A stretch of DNA of 64,000 nt from Microbacterium sp. NIBRBAC000506063 (GTDB lineage Bacteria > Actinomycetota > Actinomycetes > Actinomycetales > Microbacteriaceae): positions 992,001-1,056,000 of the forward strand of contig NZ_CP072876.1 in NCBI RefSeq assembly GCF_017968845.1, given 5' to 3'. Shown here piece by piece: positions 25,356-35,206 of this stretch (position 1 is the first letter of the stretch; the number at the start of each line of letters is the position of its first letter). Both the position numbers and the translations under genes were made by a program. Under the pieces are notes generated by a model. That model did no database searches, had not been told where the DNA came from, and saw nothing but the letters and a program-made list of their open reading frames with translations.

Positions 25356-26614
25356 CGAAGAAGCCACAGTCCGCAGGGCGAGGCGGCGGGGGTGAGAAGC
25401 AGCAGCGGCGCTCCCGTTCCCGGCAGCCCGGTTCGATCCAGGCTTACGACACCGACATGGGGAAGCGGTGGCGGTTCCAGATCTACGTCCTGAAAGACCC
25501 CGAATACCCCGAGATGGGATCGCGGCGGCTGACTCGTTCCGGGTTCACCAGCACCGATGAGGCGAACGACGCCTTGCAGGAGGCGTTGAAGCAGCGCAAG
25601 CAGAACGAGAAGTTCGGCAACAAGGTGCCGACCGTGGGGACTTACGCGGATGAGTGGGTGGCAGGACTCAAGCTCGCGGCGTCCACGATCACCGGGTACA
25701 AGAAGATCATCCGCAACCACATCAGCCCCCAGCTCGGCGCGATCCGGCTCGACAAGCTCACCGCCACCCGTATCGCCCGCCACTACCGCGACCTCGAAGA
25801 CCACGGCCGCAACGACGAATACGGCAAAGGACAGCCGCTCTCTGCCAACAGCGTCCACAAGGTGCATGTCGTGCTGGGTGCGATCCTCGACGCGGCGATC
25901 GACGACGGGCACCTGACGGTGAACCCGGCGAAGAAGAAGCGAACCGTCAAGCCGCCGAAGTCCAGCGAGGTGCGGGCGCAGAAACCCGAGATCGCGACCT
26001 GGACGGCCGAGCAGTTGCAGACCTTCCTCACCTGGAACCGCGACACCCTCGACGACGAACTGTTCCCGCTGTGGCGACTCATCGCCTACACCGGCATGCG
26101 CCGCTCCGAAGCGCTCGCCCTCAAGTGGTCGGACATCAACACGAAGACGATGCGAGTCAGCATCCGCCGCGCCGTCGATACCGACGACTGGACGAAGACG
26201 AAGACCACCAAGACCGGGCAAGCCCGCGTCATCGACGTGGACACCGAGACATTGAAGGTGCTCGCCTCCTACAAGGTCGCGCGGGCCGAGGTGTCGTTCG
26301 AGCTTGCGAAAGCCGACGCCTACATCTTCGGCGACGACGACGGGAAGCTCCGCTCACCCGACGCGATGACCAGCCGCTGGGATCGCCGCCTCAAATGGGC
26401 CACCGCGAAGTTCGACTCCCTACACCGGGTCACAATCAAAGGACTGCGTCACACCCACGCGACCCTGCTGCTCGAACTCGGCGAACACCCCAAGGTCGTG
26501 CAAGAGCGGCTCGGGCACTCCACGATCACCACGACGATGAACATCTACTCTCACGTCACCCCGACCATGCAGCGCTCCGCTGTAGACCGCTTCGCCGCCC
26601 ATCTCAACTCGTAA
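25352..26614 (+). CDS. int: Tyrosine site-specific integrase
   Basis: 420 aa. It has an arm-binding N-terminus (FQIYVLKDPEYPEMGSRRLT), a core-binding SAM-like domain (TVGTYADEWVAGLKLAASTI) and the catalytic domain. The catalytic residues are Arg in YTGMRRSEALAL (about 247), His/Arg in GLRHTHATLLL, the LGHSTITTTMNIYSH box and Tyr about 398. It should integrate and excise the island at tRNA-Leu(CAG). The gene lies 4.2 kb from the tRNA end instead of next to it, which is unusual for a simple island. Confidence 0.92.
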   Translation: MTKKPQSAGRGGGGEKQQRRSRSRQPGSIQAYDTDMGKRWRFQIYVLKDPEYPEMGSRRLTRSGFTSTDEANDALQEALKQRKQNEKFGNKVPTVGTYADEWVAGLKLAASTITGYKKIIRNHISPQLGAIRLDKLTATRIARHYRDLEDHGRNDEYGKGQPLSANSVHKVHVVLGAILDAAIDDGHLTVNPAKKKRTVKPPKSSEVRAQKPEIATWTAEQLQTFLTWNRDTLDDELFPLWRLIAYTGMRRSEALALKWSDINTKTMRVSIRRAVDTDDWTKTKTTKTGQARVIDVDTETLKVLASYKVARAEVSFELAKADAYIFGDDDGKLRSPDAMTSRWDRRLKWATAKFDSLHRVTIKGLRHTHATLLLELGEHPKVVQERLGHSTITTTMNIYSHVTPTMQRSAVDRFAAHLNS

Positions 26615-26942
26615 GACCTATGGTCGTGCGTCGGCATCGCAACGCTAAAGGGACCCTGTCGTCGCCGATACGGGACGCCGTTGATCTCCGGGCGTCCAAA
26701 TGACGCAGCCGCGCTGGTAACCCGCTTGACTCCGAGCCTCTCATAACACGGAAGACGTCATGCCATGCATGAGCCGCATGATTCCGGTCACCTTCTAGTC
26801 TCCGAGAGCGTCTCGGCCTGTAGCCGAATGGCGCGAAAACAGTTAGCCTCTCGCAATGTCCCGAGATGGCGTCGGCGTCAGCATGAAGAGTCGCCCGGCC
26901 AGCCCGGCTACGAGAGACTGCCGCGGGAATATCATTTCGGAG
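26615..26942. other. Non-coding gap after the integrase
   Basis: Holds one hairpin, GGACGCC (26673-26679) pairing with GGCGTCC (26691-26697), a likely integrase terminator although no T run follows. No convincing gene, promoter or repeat was seen in the rest. Confidence 0.5.
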
Positions 26943-27371
26943 TCACGGATGATCGGAGCGCTCGAGAGTGTTCGCGAGCGTCTGGATGAACTTGCCGACC
27001 GCATCAGGGGCTGGCAGGTCGATTCGGAGTCGGATGCTTCCCGCTTTCGGTCCTGTGCCGTTGACGATTGCCGCCCCGCCGAGTTGGTCGAGAAGCGGGC
27101 CTATGGCGTCTGCTGCATCGGCGGGCAGATGGCCGACGCCGCGTCCGTTGGAGGTGACGGCGACCCCGGCTGGGGATCTTCGCGTGCGGGGCTGGGTGCG
27201 GAGGACGTAGGTGCGAGGCGCTTGGCTGTCGCGTTCGCGATCGTTCACGAGGTAGTGGGTCCGTTCCAGGGCGACCGGCCGTGTCGGCAGGTGCCGGAGA
27301 TCGGGAAGTTCGTGGTGGCGACTGATACGACCGGTTGTGATGTGTAGAAGTTGTTCCCACCATGCGGGCAT
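26943..27371 (-). CDS. Hypothetical protein with possible HIRAN-like segment
   Basis: 142 aa from ATG 27371, chosen because GGAGAAGG lies upstream; a longer start at 27419 is possible. The centre GVAVTSNGRGVGHLPADAAD resembles the HIRAN pattern (AVxxxGxxVGxLP) seen in proteins linked to DNA repair or stalled-fork recognition. No catalytic domain accompanies it. It may serve the mobile element or defence, but that is speculation. Isolated on the minus strand between the integrase and a small membrane protein. Confidence 0.5.
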   Translation of the reverse strand: MPAWWEQLLHITTGRISRHHELPDLRHLPTRPVALERTHYLVNDRERDSQAPRTYVLRTQPRTRRSPAGVAVTSNGRGVGHLPADAADAIGPLLDQLGGAAIVNGTGPKAGSIRLRIDLPAPDAVGKFIQTLANTLERSDHP

Positions 27372-27540
27372 GAGCGCCCCTTCTCCTCGGATCGGTATGC
27401 CATCACCGAGGCGGAGCACGCTTCTACTATGTCAGCCCGTGCTGTGAATCCTCCGGTCAGCCGCGGGCCCGGACAGATCGCGCAGAGACAATGTCGTTGA
27501 TCACCGGTATTCTCTGGCGATTGAGCGTAGCGTGAGGAGC

Positions 27541-27705
27541 ATGTGGACAGTTCTTCTCATCCTGCTTGTGGCCTGGGCGGTGCTGTCGATCGTGGGATTC
27601 GTATTCGAGGGCCTGCTCTGGTTGGCCATCATCGGAATCGTGCTCTTCATCGGCACCCTGATCTTCGGGATACTCCGGCAGCGCGCCAAGCGCGCCAAGG
27701 CGTAG
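27541..27705 (+). CDS. Small hydrophobic membrane protein (54 aa)
   Basis: ATG at 27541 preceded by GAGGAG. Two hydrophobic helices (VLLILLVAWAVLSIVGFVF and LLWLAIIGIVLFIGTLIFGI) end in the basic tail RQRAKRAKA. Such short proteins are common in actinobacteria near stress or lipid genes. Convergent with the diacylglycerol-kinase-like gene. The function is unknown. Confidence 0.7.
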   Translation: MWTVLLILLVAWAVLSIVGFVFEGLLWLAIIGIVLFIGTLIFGILRQRAKRAKA

Positions 27706-27764
27706 TCACCCCGCACGGGACGCACGGGGCGCGGTCCACCTCCCTTGCCGTGGCGTCGGGGTTT

Positions 27765-28801
27765 CTAAAGGCGTGACGGCCGCTGCCGGGCGGCGGTGCC
27801 CTTCTCCACCGAGTTCGTTTCGGCCGCCACGCGCACATGCAGGGCGCCCGGGCGGACGCTGACGCGGACACGGGTGATGTGACCGAAGCTGTCGCCGTCG
27901 AGTTCGATGAGGTGAGGGGCGTCGAACCGGGCTTCGAACCGGGTTCCTTGGACGTAGGCGAGCGCGTGGAGGTCGGGTGTCTGCTGGAGGAGCCGGCGGC
28001 TGAGCGGGGAGCGGCGGGCGAGGCCTTGCAGGGTGAGGCGGGTTCCGATCCGCGCCCACCCGAAGCGTCCTGTCGGGCGCATCATCACGACGTCCAACAG
28101 CCCGTCGTCGATGATCGCAGCGGGGATCAGGAGCATGTTCCCGGTAAGGGTTCCGCAGTTGCCGACGATCACCGTGTGCGCCCGCGTCGACCTCACCCGC
28201 CCTCCGTCGATTCGGTAGTCGAGATGGAAGAGCTTGTTCGCGATGACCGAGCGGGCGATCGGTGTGACATACGCGAACCAGCCGAGATGCTTCTTCGCAA
28301 TGGCGCTCGTGCTCTCCGCCATCTCCGCATCCAGTCCGATGCCGGCCATGACCATGAACGTATGCGAACGCCGGGCGCCGCTCTCGTCCTCGAGCTCAGC
28401 CACCCCGACATCCACGGACCGGTCCTCACCTGCGAAGGCAACGGAGACGCAGGCGGCGATGTCGTTGAGCGGCGCACCGACATCACGTGCGAGGAGATTG
28501 CCGGTGCCCAGGGAACCAGCGCGACCGGGATGCCCGTCCCTTGCATCACCTCCGCGACGGCTCGGACCGTGCCGTCGCCGCCCGCGACCATCACCACCGC
28601 CGGAGCAGCAGCGAGAGCGTGCTCCGCGGCGGCCCGGCCCGCGTCGTCGCTGCGGGTCTCGTACCAGCGCGTCTGCGCCCACCCGTGCTGGGCCTCATAC
28701 TCCGCGACCACGGGGCGAAGCCGCTCCAGCGGGGTCTTCACAGGGTTGTAGACGACGGCGGCGTGCCGTCGCCCGGCTGCCGTGTGGTCGTGCGTGCTCA
28801 C
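27765..28801 (-). CDS. Diacylglycerol kinase-like lipid kinase, one frameshift
   Basis: About 345 aa. The N-terminal nucleotide-binding domain has AAVVYNPVK and VMVAGGDGTVRAVAEVMQGT, then after a shift near 28520 SGTGNLLARD, together the DAGK_cat signature. The C-terminal domain reads HTFMVMAGIGLDAEMAEST and IIDDGLLDVVMMRP. It phosphorylates diacylglycerol or a related lipid. The GTG start at 28801 overlaps the desaturase stop (GTGA). The pair suggests joint remodelling of membrane lipids by the island. Confidence 0.85.
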
Positions 28802-29927
28802 TGCGGGGCTGCGGTGAAGTAGCGGCGCTGCTCGACCAGGGGCAGGTGAACACGTCGCGCTCCCCGAGCCCGACACGGTTGATGTACCGCACGATGATCG
28901 CATAGGACGCCAGCAGCCCGGTCTGCACATAGGGCACATCATGGCTCCGGCAGTACGCGGCGATGATGGGCGCTGCCTTGCGCAGGTGAGGGCGCGGCAT
29001 GGATGGGAACAGGTGATGCTCGATCTGATAGTTCAACCCGCCCATCGCCGTGTCAAGCAGACGACCGCCGCGGACGTTCCGGCTCATCATCGCCTGGCGG
29101 CGCAGGAAGTCGAAGCTCGCATCGCGCGGCACGATCGGCATCCCCTTGTGGTTCGGGGCGAACGAGACGCCCATGTAGAACCCGAAAAGCCCGAGCTGCA
29201 CCGCGAGGAACACGAACGCGATGCCCGGCGACAGCACGACGAAGACGAGCACCGGGAAACCGACCAGACGGACCAAGAGGAACCCGACCTCGACCCATCG
29301 CCTGCTCAACGGACCGCGCGTGACCACCCGACGCACCCCGGACGCATGCAGCGAGACGCCCTCCAGGAGCAGGACCGGGAAGAAAAAGATCCCCTGATGC
29401 GAGCGCAACCACGACAAGACCCGTCCTCTCGGCGCGGCACGCTCCGGGGCCACGACGATCACCGGCAACTCAATGTCGGGATCAGACCCCAGCTTGTTCG
29501 GATTCGCGTGGTGACGGGTGTGCTTGTGCTGCCACCATCCATAGCTCATCCCCACCAGCAGGTCGCCGAGCACGAGACTTGTCCAGTCATTCCACTTGCC
29601 CGAAACGAAGATCTGCCGGTGCGCCGAATCATGCCCGAGAAACGCGATCTGCGTGAACACGACCGCCAGGAACACCGCCGTGAACAGCTGCCACCACGTG
29701 TCACCGATCCACACGAACACCAACAGTCCGCCAGCGAGCACAAGCGGCAAGCCGATCAGCTTCGACCAGTAATACCCATACCGGCGACGCAGCAACCCCT
29801 GATCTCGGATCGCCTTCGCCAGGGCCGTGAACTCACTCCCCTGCTGCTCCGCCGATCCATCGAGCGCGGTGTGGTCGAACGAAACCCACCCATGATGCGC
29901 CCCACATCCCACGGCCACGGACGCCAT
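28798..29927 (-). CDS. Membrane fatty-acid desaturase, frameshift near the 3' end
   Basis: About 376 aa. The three His boxes of front-end or acyl-lipid desaturases are present: GHDSAHRQIF, WWQHKHTRHHANPN and NYQIEHHLFPSMP, together binding a di-iron centre. Four helices lie between them. One base restored near 28840 gives the tail PLVEQRRYFTAAPQ and a stop overlapping the kinase start. It introduces a double bond into membrane acyl chains using O2. ATG 29927 overlaps the stop of the upstream gene (TGATG). Confidence 0.87.
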
Positions 29928-30466
29928 CAACGCCCGTGACCACCCTCGTCAGTCCAGTCGTCGATACGGGCACGATCGTCGGTCGCCACGGCACGCCGAT
30001 CCGGCTCAGGCACTCGTCTCTCGGAGGTGCGGAACGTCACCGACTCCGCGAGAGCCGCGACAGAGGCCGCTCTGTCATGCTCACCCGCAGCCGCCTCCCG
30101 GAACCGGACCGCCGCCGCATCCTGCTTCGCACGGACACCCTCGCTGATCTCCGCCAGGCGGTCAGCGAGCACGCCGCCGAGACCGTCGCGCAACTCCTCA
30201 AGATTCGTGTTCGCGATCTCCAAGCGACGATCCGAGATCGTCACCTCGACAGTCGAGTACCCAGCCTTCGCGAGACGTTCCCGCGTCTCGCTCCCCAGGA
30301 TCTCCGTAATCTCGTCCCGATCGGGGCGGCGCGTGAACACCGCCTCCACCGTGTAACGATCCGGGGCCTCATCAGTCATCAGCGCCGCAGGCAACGAACC
30401 CACCAGCACCGATCCCAGGCCCAGCGTCGCGGTATCTGCACCGCTCGTTCGTGTCTGCGTCTCCAT
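29927..30466 (-). CDS. Hypothetical protein, first gene of the desaturase operon
   Basis: 179 aa, intact. The N-terminus is hydroxyl-rich (RTSGADTATLGLGSVLVGSL); the middle DRYTVEAVFTRRPDRDEITE and GYSTVEVTISDRRLEIANTN look like a compact alpha/beta domain, and the C-terminus is charged helix. No signal peptide, membrane helix or known motif. Its translation is coupled to the desaturase, so it may regulate or assist lipid modification, but no function can be assigned. Confidence 0.6.
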   Translation of the reverse strand: METQTRTSGADTATLGLGSVLVGSLPAALMTDEAPDRYTVEAVFTRRPDRDEITEILGSETRERLAKAGYSTVEVTISDRRLEIANTNLEELRDGLGGVLADRLAEISEGVRAKQDAAAVRFREAAAGEHDRAASVAALAESVTFRTSERRVPEPDRRAVATDDRARIDDWTDEGGHGR

Positions 30467-30776
30467 AACCCCACGGTACGCCCCAACATGTACGCCTCAC
30501 AGGTTCAACCAAACCCGCGCGCGCCGCAGAAAACTCCAGGAAACAACCGACCCCAGCACAGCGGTCGCACTCGCACCGGGGCTCGACACCGTCACATGTC
30601 TACGCATGGCACCGTGACCTGCACGACGCGCAGGGGACGAGCCGATGAACCGCCCCTTCAACGCGCGAAGGACAAATCTCCACCTCAGCCCGAGGAAGCC
30701 CTGAATGTCACCGTCGTTGGCGTCTTACGATCCTTCCGGATCCGCGCTTAGCACTTTTTCTAGCACTTCCAACACG
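30467..30776. other. Right end of the island, non-coding
   Basis: Contains the promoter region of the minus-strand lipid operon and, at 30748-30768, two TTAGCACTT-type motifs 12 bp apart like those at the left end. No gene was recognised. Confidence 0.5.
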
Positions 30777-30821
30777 AATGGCCCCCGACCCGAGAGATAG
30801 AATCCCAGGTCAGGGGCCATT
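30777..30821 (-). terminator. Hairpin downstream of tRNA-Leu
   Basis: AATGGCCCC with GACC (30777-30790) pairs with GGTC and GGGGCCATT (30808-30821). It lies directly beyond the tRNA 3' end on the minus strand and can end its transcript. If the island boundary is correct, this hairpin belongs to the island. Confidence 0.6.
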
Positions 30822-30830
30822 TCATTCGTG

Positions 30831-30913
<83 letters not shown>

Positions 30914-31072
30914 GAGTGGGATCGGGTTCGTTCAGAACCCAACCTCCCGAGGATATCACGCACTCGCGGGTGCTTCCGAACCGGCAATCCACAGCCTCAC
31001 GCCGGAAAAGTCCGCAACCCTCAGGTGGGCTGACTACGATGTCCATACCGGTCGATGAGCCTTGGGAGCCCC

Positions 31073-31795
31073 GTGGGACTACTGGACAGCTTTGAGAAAG
31101 GTCTTGAGCGCGCTGTGAACAGCGCCTTTGCCAAGACCTTCCGCAGCGGCATCCAACCGGTCGAGATCGCCTCGGCCCTGCGCCGAGAGGTCGACACCAA
31201 GGCCGCGGTCGTCACCCGCGACCGCATCATCGCACCCAACTCCTTCGTGGTCCGGCTCAGCGAAGACGACCACGGGCGCATGCACGGACTCGGCGGCGCG
31301 CTCACCGATGAACTGCACGCGCTGCTCACGAAGCACGCCGACTCGCAGGGCTACAGCTTCGCCGGTCCCATAGCGATCAGCCTCGAGGCCGACGAGAAGG
31401 TCACCACCGGCACCGTGCGGGTGCACTCGACCACGGCCGAGGGCCGCGTGACCTGGCAGGCCGTGCTGGACGTCGACGGGCGCCGGCATCCGATCACCCA
31501 GGCGCGCACGGTCATCGGACGCGGAAGCGACGCGAACGTCGTGATATCGGATGCCGGATCCAGCCGCCGCCACGCCGAGGTCCTCTGGGACGGCGAGCGC
31601 GCCATGATGCGCGATCTGGGCTCGACCAACGGCACCAAGGTCAACGGCGTCCGCGTCGGCGAGGCCGCGCTTCCCACCGACACGACCCTCACGATCGGGC
31701 GCACCGACCTGGTGTTCCGGATCGTGCCGATCGCCGCGCCGACGACAGCGCCGCACGACGACGCGACCCGCGCCTACGGGGTGAGGCCGCAATGA
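31073..31795 (+). CDS. fhaA: FhaA: DUF3662 and FHA-domain protein
   Basis: 240 aa from GTG 31073 (GGGAG five bases upstream), giving the conserved start MGLLDSFEKGLERAVNSAFA. DUF3662 covers residues 1-130; the C-terminal FHA domain has IGRGSDANVVI, SRRHAEV and DLGSTNGTKVNG, which binds phosphothreonine. In mycobacteria FhaA binds phosphorylated MviN and links Ser/Thr kinases to peptidoglycan synthesis. First gene of the seven-gene division cluster and free of apparent shifts. Confidence 0.93.
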   Translation: MGLLDSFEKGLERAVNSAFAKTFRSGIQPVEIASALRREVDTKAAVVTRDRIIAPNSFVVRLSEDDHGRMHGLGGALTDELHALLTKHADSQGYSFAGPIAISLEADEKVTTGTVRVHSTTAEGRVTWQAVLDVDGRRHPITQARTVIGRGSDANVVISDAGSSRRHAEVLWDGERAMMRDLGSTNGTKVNGVRVGEAALPTDTTLTIGRTDLVFRIVPIAAPTTAPHDDATRAYGVRPQ

Positions 31796-31820
31796 GCGCC
31801 GTCCGGAGGTCGTGTCACCA

Positions 31821-31853
31821 CGTTTCGTCTCGCTGCGCTCGCTCAACGACCGG
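31821..31853. repeat. REP-like element between fhaA and fhaB
   Basis: CGTTTCGTCTCGCTGCGCTC then GCTCAACGACCGGG, same family as 891-939, inserted in the 79-bp gap between two co-transcribed genes. Confidence 0.65.
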
Positions 31854-31874
31854 GTTGCGTGGGAAGGATCTGCC

Positions 31875-32390
31875 GTGAGCGAGTTGACACTGCTCCTGCT
31901 GCGCATCGGCTTCCTCGTGCTGCTGTGGTTCTTCGTGTTCGCGGTCGTGTACTCGTTGCGCGCCGACCTGTTCGGGGTGAAGGTGCGCAAGCTCCCGGTG
32001 GAGGCGACCGCCGGGGCGGGCGCGACCGCGCCGGCTCCGACTCCGGCGCCGCGCGCGTCGAGCCCGGGTGCGGCATCCGGAGCCCCCGCCGCCCTCGGCG
32101 CCGCATCCCGACTCGTGATCACCTCCGGCCCGAAGGCGGGTCTGGAGCTGCCGCTCGGCGACGAGCCGATGACGATCGGGCGCTCGAGCGAGTGCGGCCT
32201 CGTCATCCGCGACGACTACACCTCCAGCCAGCACGCCCGTCTGCTCGTGCGCAGCGGCGTCTGGACGATCCAGGACCTCGACTCGACCAACGGCACCTTC
32301 CACGGCAAGGACCGCGTGGGCTCGGGCACGCCCGTCACGATCGGCACCCCCATCAAGGTGGGCGCCACGACCTTCGAGCTGCGGGCATAA
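31875..32390 (+). CDS. fhaB: FhaB (FipA-type) membrane-anchored FHA protein
   Basis: 171 aa from GTG 31875. One N-terminal helix (LLLLRIGFLVLLWFFVFAVV), a Pro/Ala-rich linker and a C-terminal FHA domain (IGRSSECGLVI, SSQHARL, DLDSTNGTFHG). The mycobacterial homologue interacts with FtsZ/FtsQ and CrgA in a kinase-dependent way. Lies eight bases before pstP. Confidence 0.92.
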   Translation: MSELTLLLLRIGFLVLLWFFVFAVVYSLRADLFGVKVRKLPVEATAGAGATAPAPTPAPRASSPGAASGAPAALGAASRLVITSGPKAGLELPLGDEPMTIGRSSECGLVIRDDYTSSQHARLLVRSGVWTIQDLDSTNGTFHGKDRVGSGTPVTIGTPIKVGATTFELRA

Positions 32391-32397
32391 GAACGGC

Positions 32398-33747
32398 ATG
32401 GTCTTCGAGGGCTCGAGCGCCGCGATCTCGCACACCGGGAAGGTCCGCTCCAACAACCAGGACTCCGGCTACGCCGGAGACAACCTGTTCGTCGTCGCCG
32501 ACGGCATGGGCGGGCACGCCGGCGGCGATGTCGCCTCGAGCATCGCGATCGCCCACCTGGAGGGTCTGGACGAGACCTACTCGTCCACCGACGACGCGCA
32601 GGCCGCGCTGCAGGCGGCGACCACGACCGCCGCACGCGCGCTGATCAAGGCCGCCAAGGAGCGTCCCGAGCTCGCGGGCCTGGGCACGACCGTGAGCGGG
32701 ATCATCATGGTCGACGACTCGGCGGTCATCGGCCACATCGGCGACTCCCGCATCTACCTGTTCCGCGACGACGAGGTCACCCAGATCACGGCGGACCACA
32801 CCTTCGTCCAGCGGCTCGTCGACTCCGGGCGCATCACCCCCGAAGAGGCCCGCTACCACCCGCGGCGCTCGGTGCTCATGCGCGTACTCAGCGACATGGA
32901 CCCCGACCCGGAGCTCGACCTCTCGGTCATGCCGACCCTGCCCGGCGATCGCTGGCTGCTGTGCTCGGACGGGCTCTCCGGCGTGGTCGACGACGCGCAT
33001 CTGCGCAAGGCGCTGCGCCTGGGCCTGGCGCCGGGACGCACGGCCGACATCCTGCTCAAGCAGGCCCTCGACGGTGGCGCCCCCGACAACGTCACGATCG
33101 TCATCGTCGACGTGGGCGGGCAGCATCCGCTCCGCTCCGGCCCGCCGATCATCGTCGGCTCGGCCTCGAACCCCTCCGGCGTCGTCGTGCCCACGGCCCG
33201 GCCCGGGCGCACGAGCTGGCTGCACCCGGTCCGCCAGGCGGCGAACGAGCCCAGCCACTTCGAGCCGGCCGCCGCATACCTCGAGGAGATCATCGAGGAG
33301 GACCGCCGCCGCGCCCGGCGCCGCCGCATCGGCTGGTTCGCCGGCCTCGTGCTCGTGCTCGGGCTGTTCGCCGGCGCCCTGTGGTCGGCCTACAACTGGA
33401 CGCAGACGCGGTACTTCATCGGTGCCGACGAGGACACCGTGGTGATCTTCCAGGGCATCCAGCAGAACATCGGGCCGTGGTCGCTCTCCGAGGTCCACGA
33501 GGACACCGGCATCCTGATGGACGATCTTCCGTACTTCACCCGCACCCAGGTCGAGCGCACGATCACCGCGGCCTCGCTCGAAGACGCCGAGGCCATCGCC
33601 GAACGGCTGCGCGTCACCGCGGAGGACAACGTCGCCCGTCAGCTCGAACGCGAGCAGGCCCAGCGCGAGCAGGCCGAACGCGAGGCGCAGCGCGAGCGGG
33701 AACGGGAGCAGGAGCAGGACGACGAGGCCGATGAGGACGAGGGGTGA
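32398..33747 (+). CDS. pstP: PstP-type PP2C Ser/Thr phosphatase
   Basis: 449 aa. The cytosolic PP2C domain (residues 1-240) has RSNNQDSGYAG, FVVADGMGGHAGG, GHIGDSRIYLF and GGAPDNVTIVI, giving the Asp ligands for two Mn ions. A single helix (IGWFAGLVLVLGLFAGALWS) precedes an extracellular domain, and the C-terminus is a Glu/Gln/Arg-rich coil. It reverses PknA/PknB phosphorylation of division proteins. Four bases separate it from rodA. Confidence 0.93.
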   Translation: MVFEGSSAAISHTGKVRSNNQDSGYAGDNLFVVADGMGGHAGGDVASSIAIAHLEGLDETYSSTDDAQAALQAATTTAARALIKAAKERPELAGLGTTVSGIIMVDDSAVIGHIGDSRIYLFRDDEVTQITADHTFVQRLVDSGRITPEEARYHPRRSVLMRVLSDMDPDPELDLSVMPTLPGDRWLLCSDGLSGVVDDAHLRKALRLGLAPGRTADILLKQALDGGAPDNVTIVIVDVGGQHPLRSGPPIIVGSASNPSGVVVPTARPGRTSWLHPVRQAANEPSHFEPAAAYLEEIIEEDRRRARRRRIGWFAGLVLVLGLFAGALWSAYNWTQTRYFIGADEDTVVIFQGIQQNIGPWSLSEVHEDTGILMDDLPYFTRTQVERTITAASLEDAEAIAERLRVTAEDNVARQLEREQAQREQAEREAQREREREQEQDDEADEDEG

Positions 33748-33751
33748 CCGG

Positions 33752-35136
33752 ATGAGCACCGACATCTCCCCCGACACCAGCATCGTCAAGGCCCTGCGGA
33801 AGACCCGGATGCCGCAGACGCAGCGAAACCGCGAACTCTGGCTGATCCTGTTCGCCCTGGGGCTCAGCGGCGCGGCCCTCACACTCGTGCAGCTGGGCGC
33901 GCTCGGTCACATCGAGCCGGAGATCCTGTCCCTCGGCGGCGGTCTCGCGGTCCTCGTCCTCGCCCTGCACGTGACCCTGCGCATCGTCGCCGCCAACGCC
34001 GACCCCTTCGTCGTGCCGATCGCGACCCTACTGACGGGCTTCGGCATCGCGATGATCTACCGGATCGACATCGCCCGCGGACTCGAGGGCTGGAGCGCGC
34101 TGTCGGTGCGTCAGCTGGCGTGGACGGCGATCTCGCTCGCCGGCGCCATCGTCGTGGTGATCGCCTTGCGCAACTATCGCGTCCTCTTCCGCTACACCTA
34201 TGTGTTCGGCCTGGCGGGCATCCTGCTGCTCCTGCTGCCGTTCGTGCCGGGCCTACGCATCCCGGGGGCGAACGCCGACGTGTGGGTATCGGTCGGGAAC
34301 CTCTTCACCTTCCAGCCCGGCGAGATGGCCAAGCTGTGCCTCGCGGTGTTCTTCGCCGGCTACCTCGTGCGCACCCGCGAGAGCCTGACCTCGGTGGGCA
34401 CGCGCTTCCTCGGCATCACCTGGCCGCGCGCCCGCGAGCTCGGCCCGGTGCTGGTGATCTGGCTCGTCTCGCTGGCGATCATCGTCGTGCAGCGGGACCT
34501 CGGCACGGGACTGCTGCTGTTCGGCATGTTCATCGCGATGCTCTACGTCGCCACCGGGAAGACCAGCTGGGTGCTGATCGGCCTGACCCTCGTGGTGCTG
34601 GGCGCCGTCGCCGCCACGCGGGTGCTGCCCTACGTGCGCGGGCGCTTCGCCGCCTGGCTCGATCCCTTCAACCCCGAGGTGATCGAGGCCGCCGGCGGCA
34701 GCTACCAGCTCATCCAGGGCCTGTTCGGCCTGGCGCACGGCGGGCTGATCGGCCGCGGGCTCGGCCAGGGCCGCCCGCACCTGACCCCGCTGTCGCAGAG
34801 CGACTACATCATCCCCAGCCTCGGCGAGGAGCTCGGGCTCATCGGGCTGTTCGCGATCCTGTGCCTGTACATGCTGTTCGTCAGCCGCGGCATCCGGATC
34901 GGCATGGCCGGGCAGGACGACTTCGGCAAGCTCCTCGCGACCGGCCTGTCGTTCACGATCGCCCTGCAGGTGTTCATCATGGTCGGCGGTGTCACGCGCG
35001 TCATCCCCCTCACGGGTCTGACGACCCCTTCCTCGCCGCGGGCGGTTCCTCGCTCGTGGCCAACTGGCTCATCGTGGCGCTGCTGCTGCGCATCTCCGAC
35101 GGCGTGCGCCGCCAGCCCCGGGTGGTGATCGGATGA
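33752..35136 (+). CDS. rodA: RodA/FtsW-type SEDS glycosyltransferase, one frameshift
   Basis: About 461 aa with ten helices. SEDS landmarks are GVGNLFTFQPGE-like VSVGNLFTFQPGEMAKLCLA, VVQRDLGTGLLLFGMF, GGLIGRGLGQG and SDYIIPSLGEELGLIGL. It polymerises lipid II glycan strands together with the partner PbpA encoded next. The frame breaks near 35025 in a CCCC run; the restored end is PFLAAGGSSLVANWLIVALL then RISDGVRRQPRVVIG. An inactive rodA is unlikely, which supports a sequence error. Confidence 0.9.
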
Positions 35137-35143
35137 TCCTTCA

Positions 35144-35166
35144 CTCGGTCACTGAGCCCGTCGAAG
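35144..35166. repeat. Degenerate GGTCACTGAGCCCGTCGAAG repeat before pbpA
   Basis: Variant of the repeats at 1407 and 2958, in the 70-bp gap between rodA and pbpA. Confidence 0.55.
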
Positions 35167-35206
35167 TGCAGGGACCCGCGTGCACTCCGCCTCAAGGAGG
35201 CGTCGC

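Noticed and set aside
27422..27431. TTCTACTATG shared with 24697-24706 as an internal element boundary
   Set aside because: Only 10 bp match and neither flank continues; chance is sufficient.
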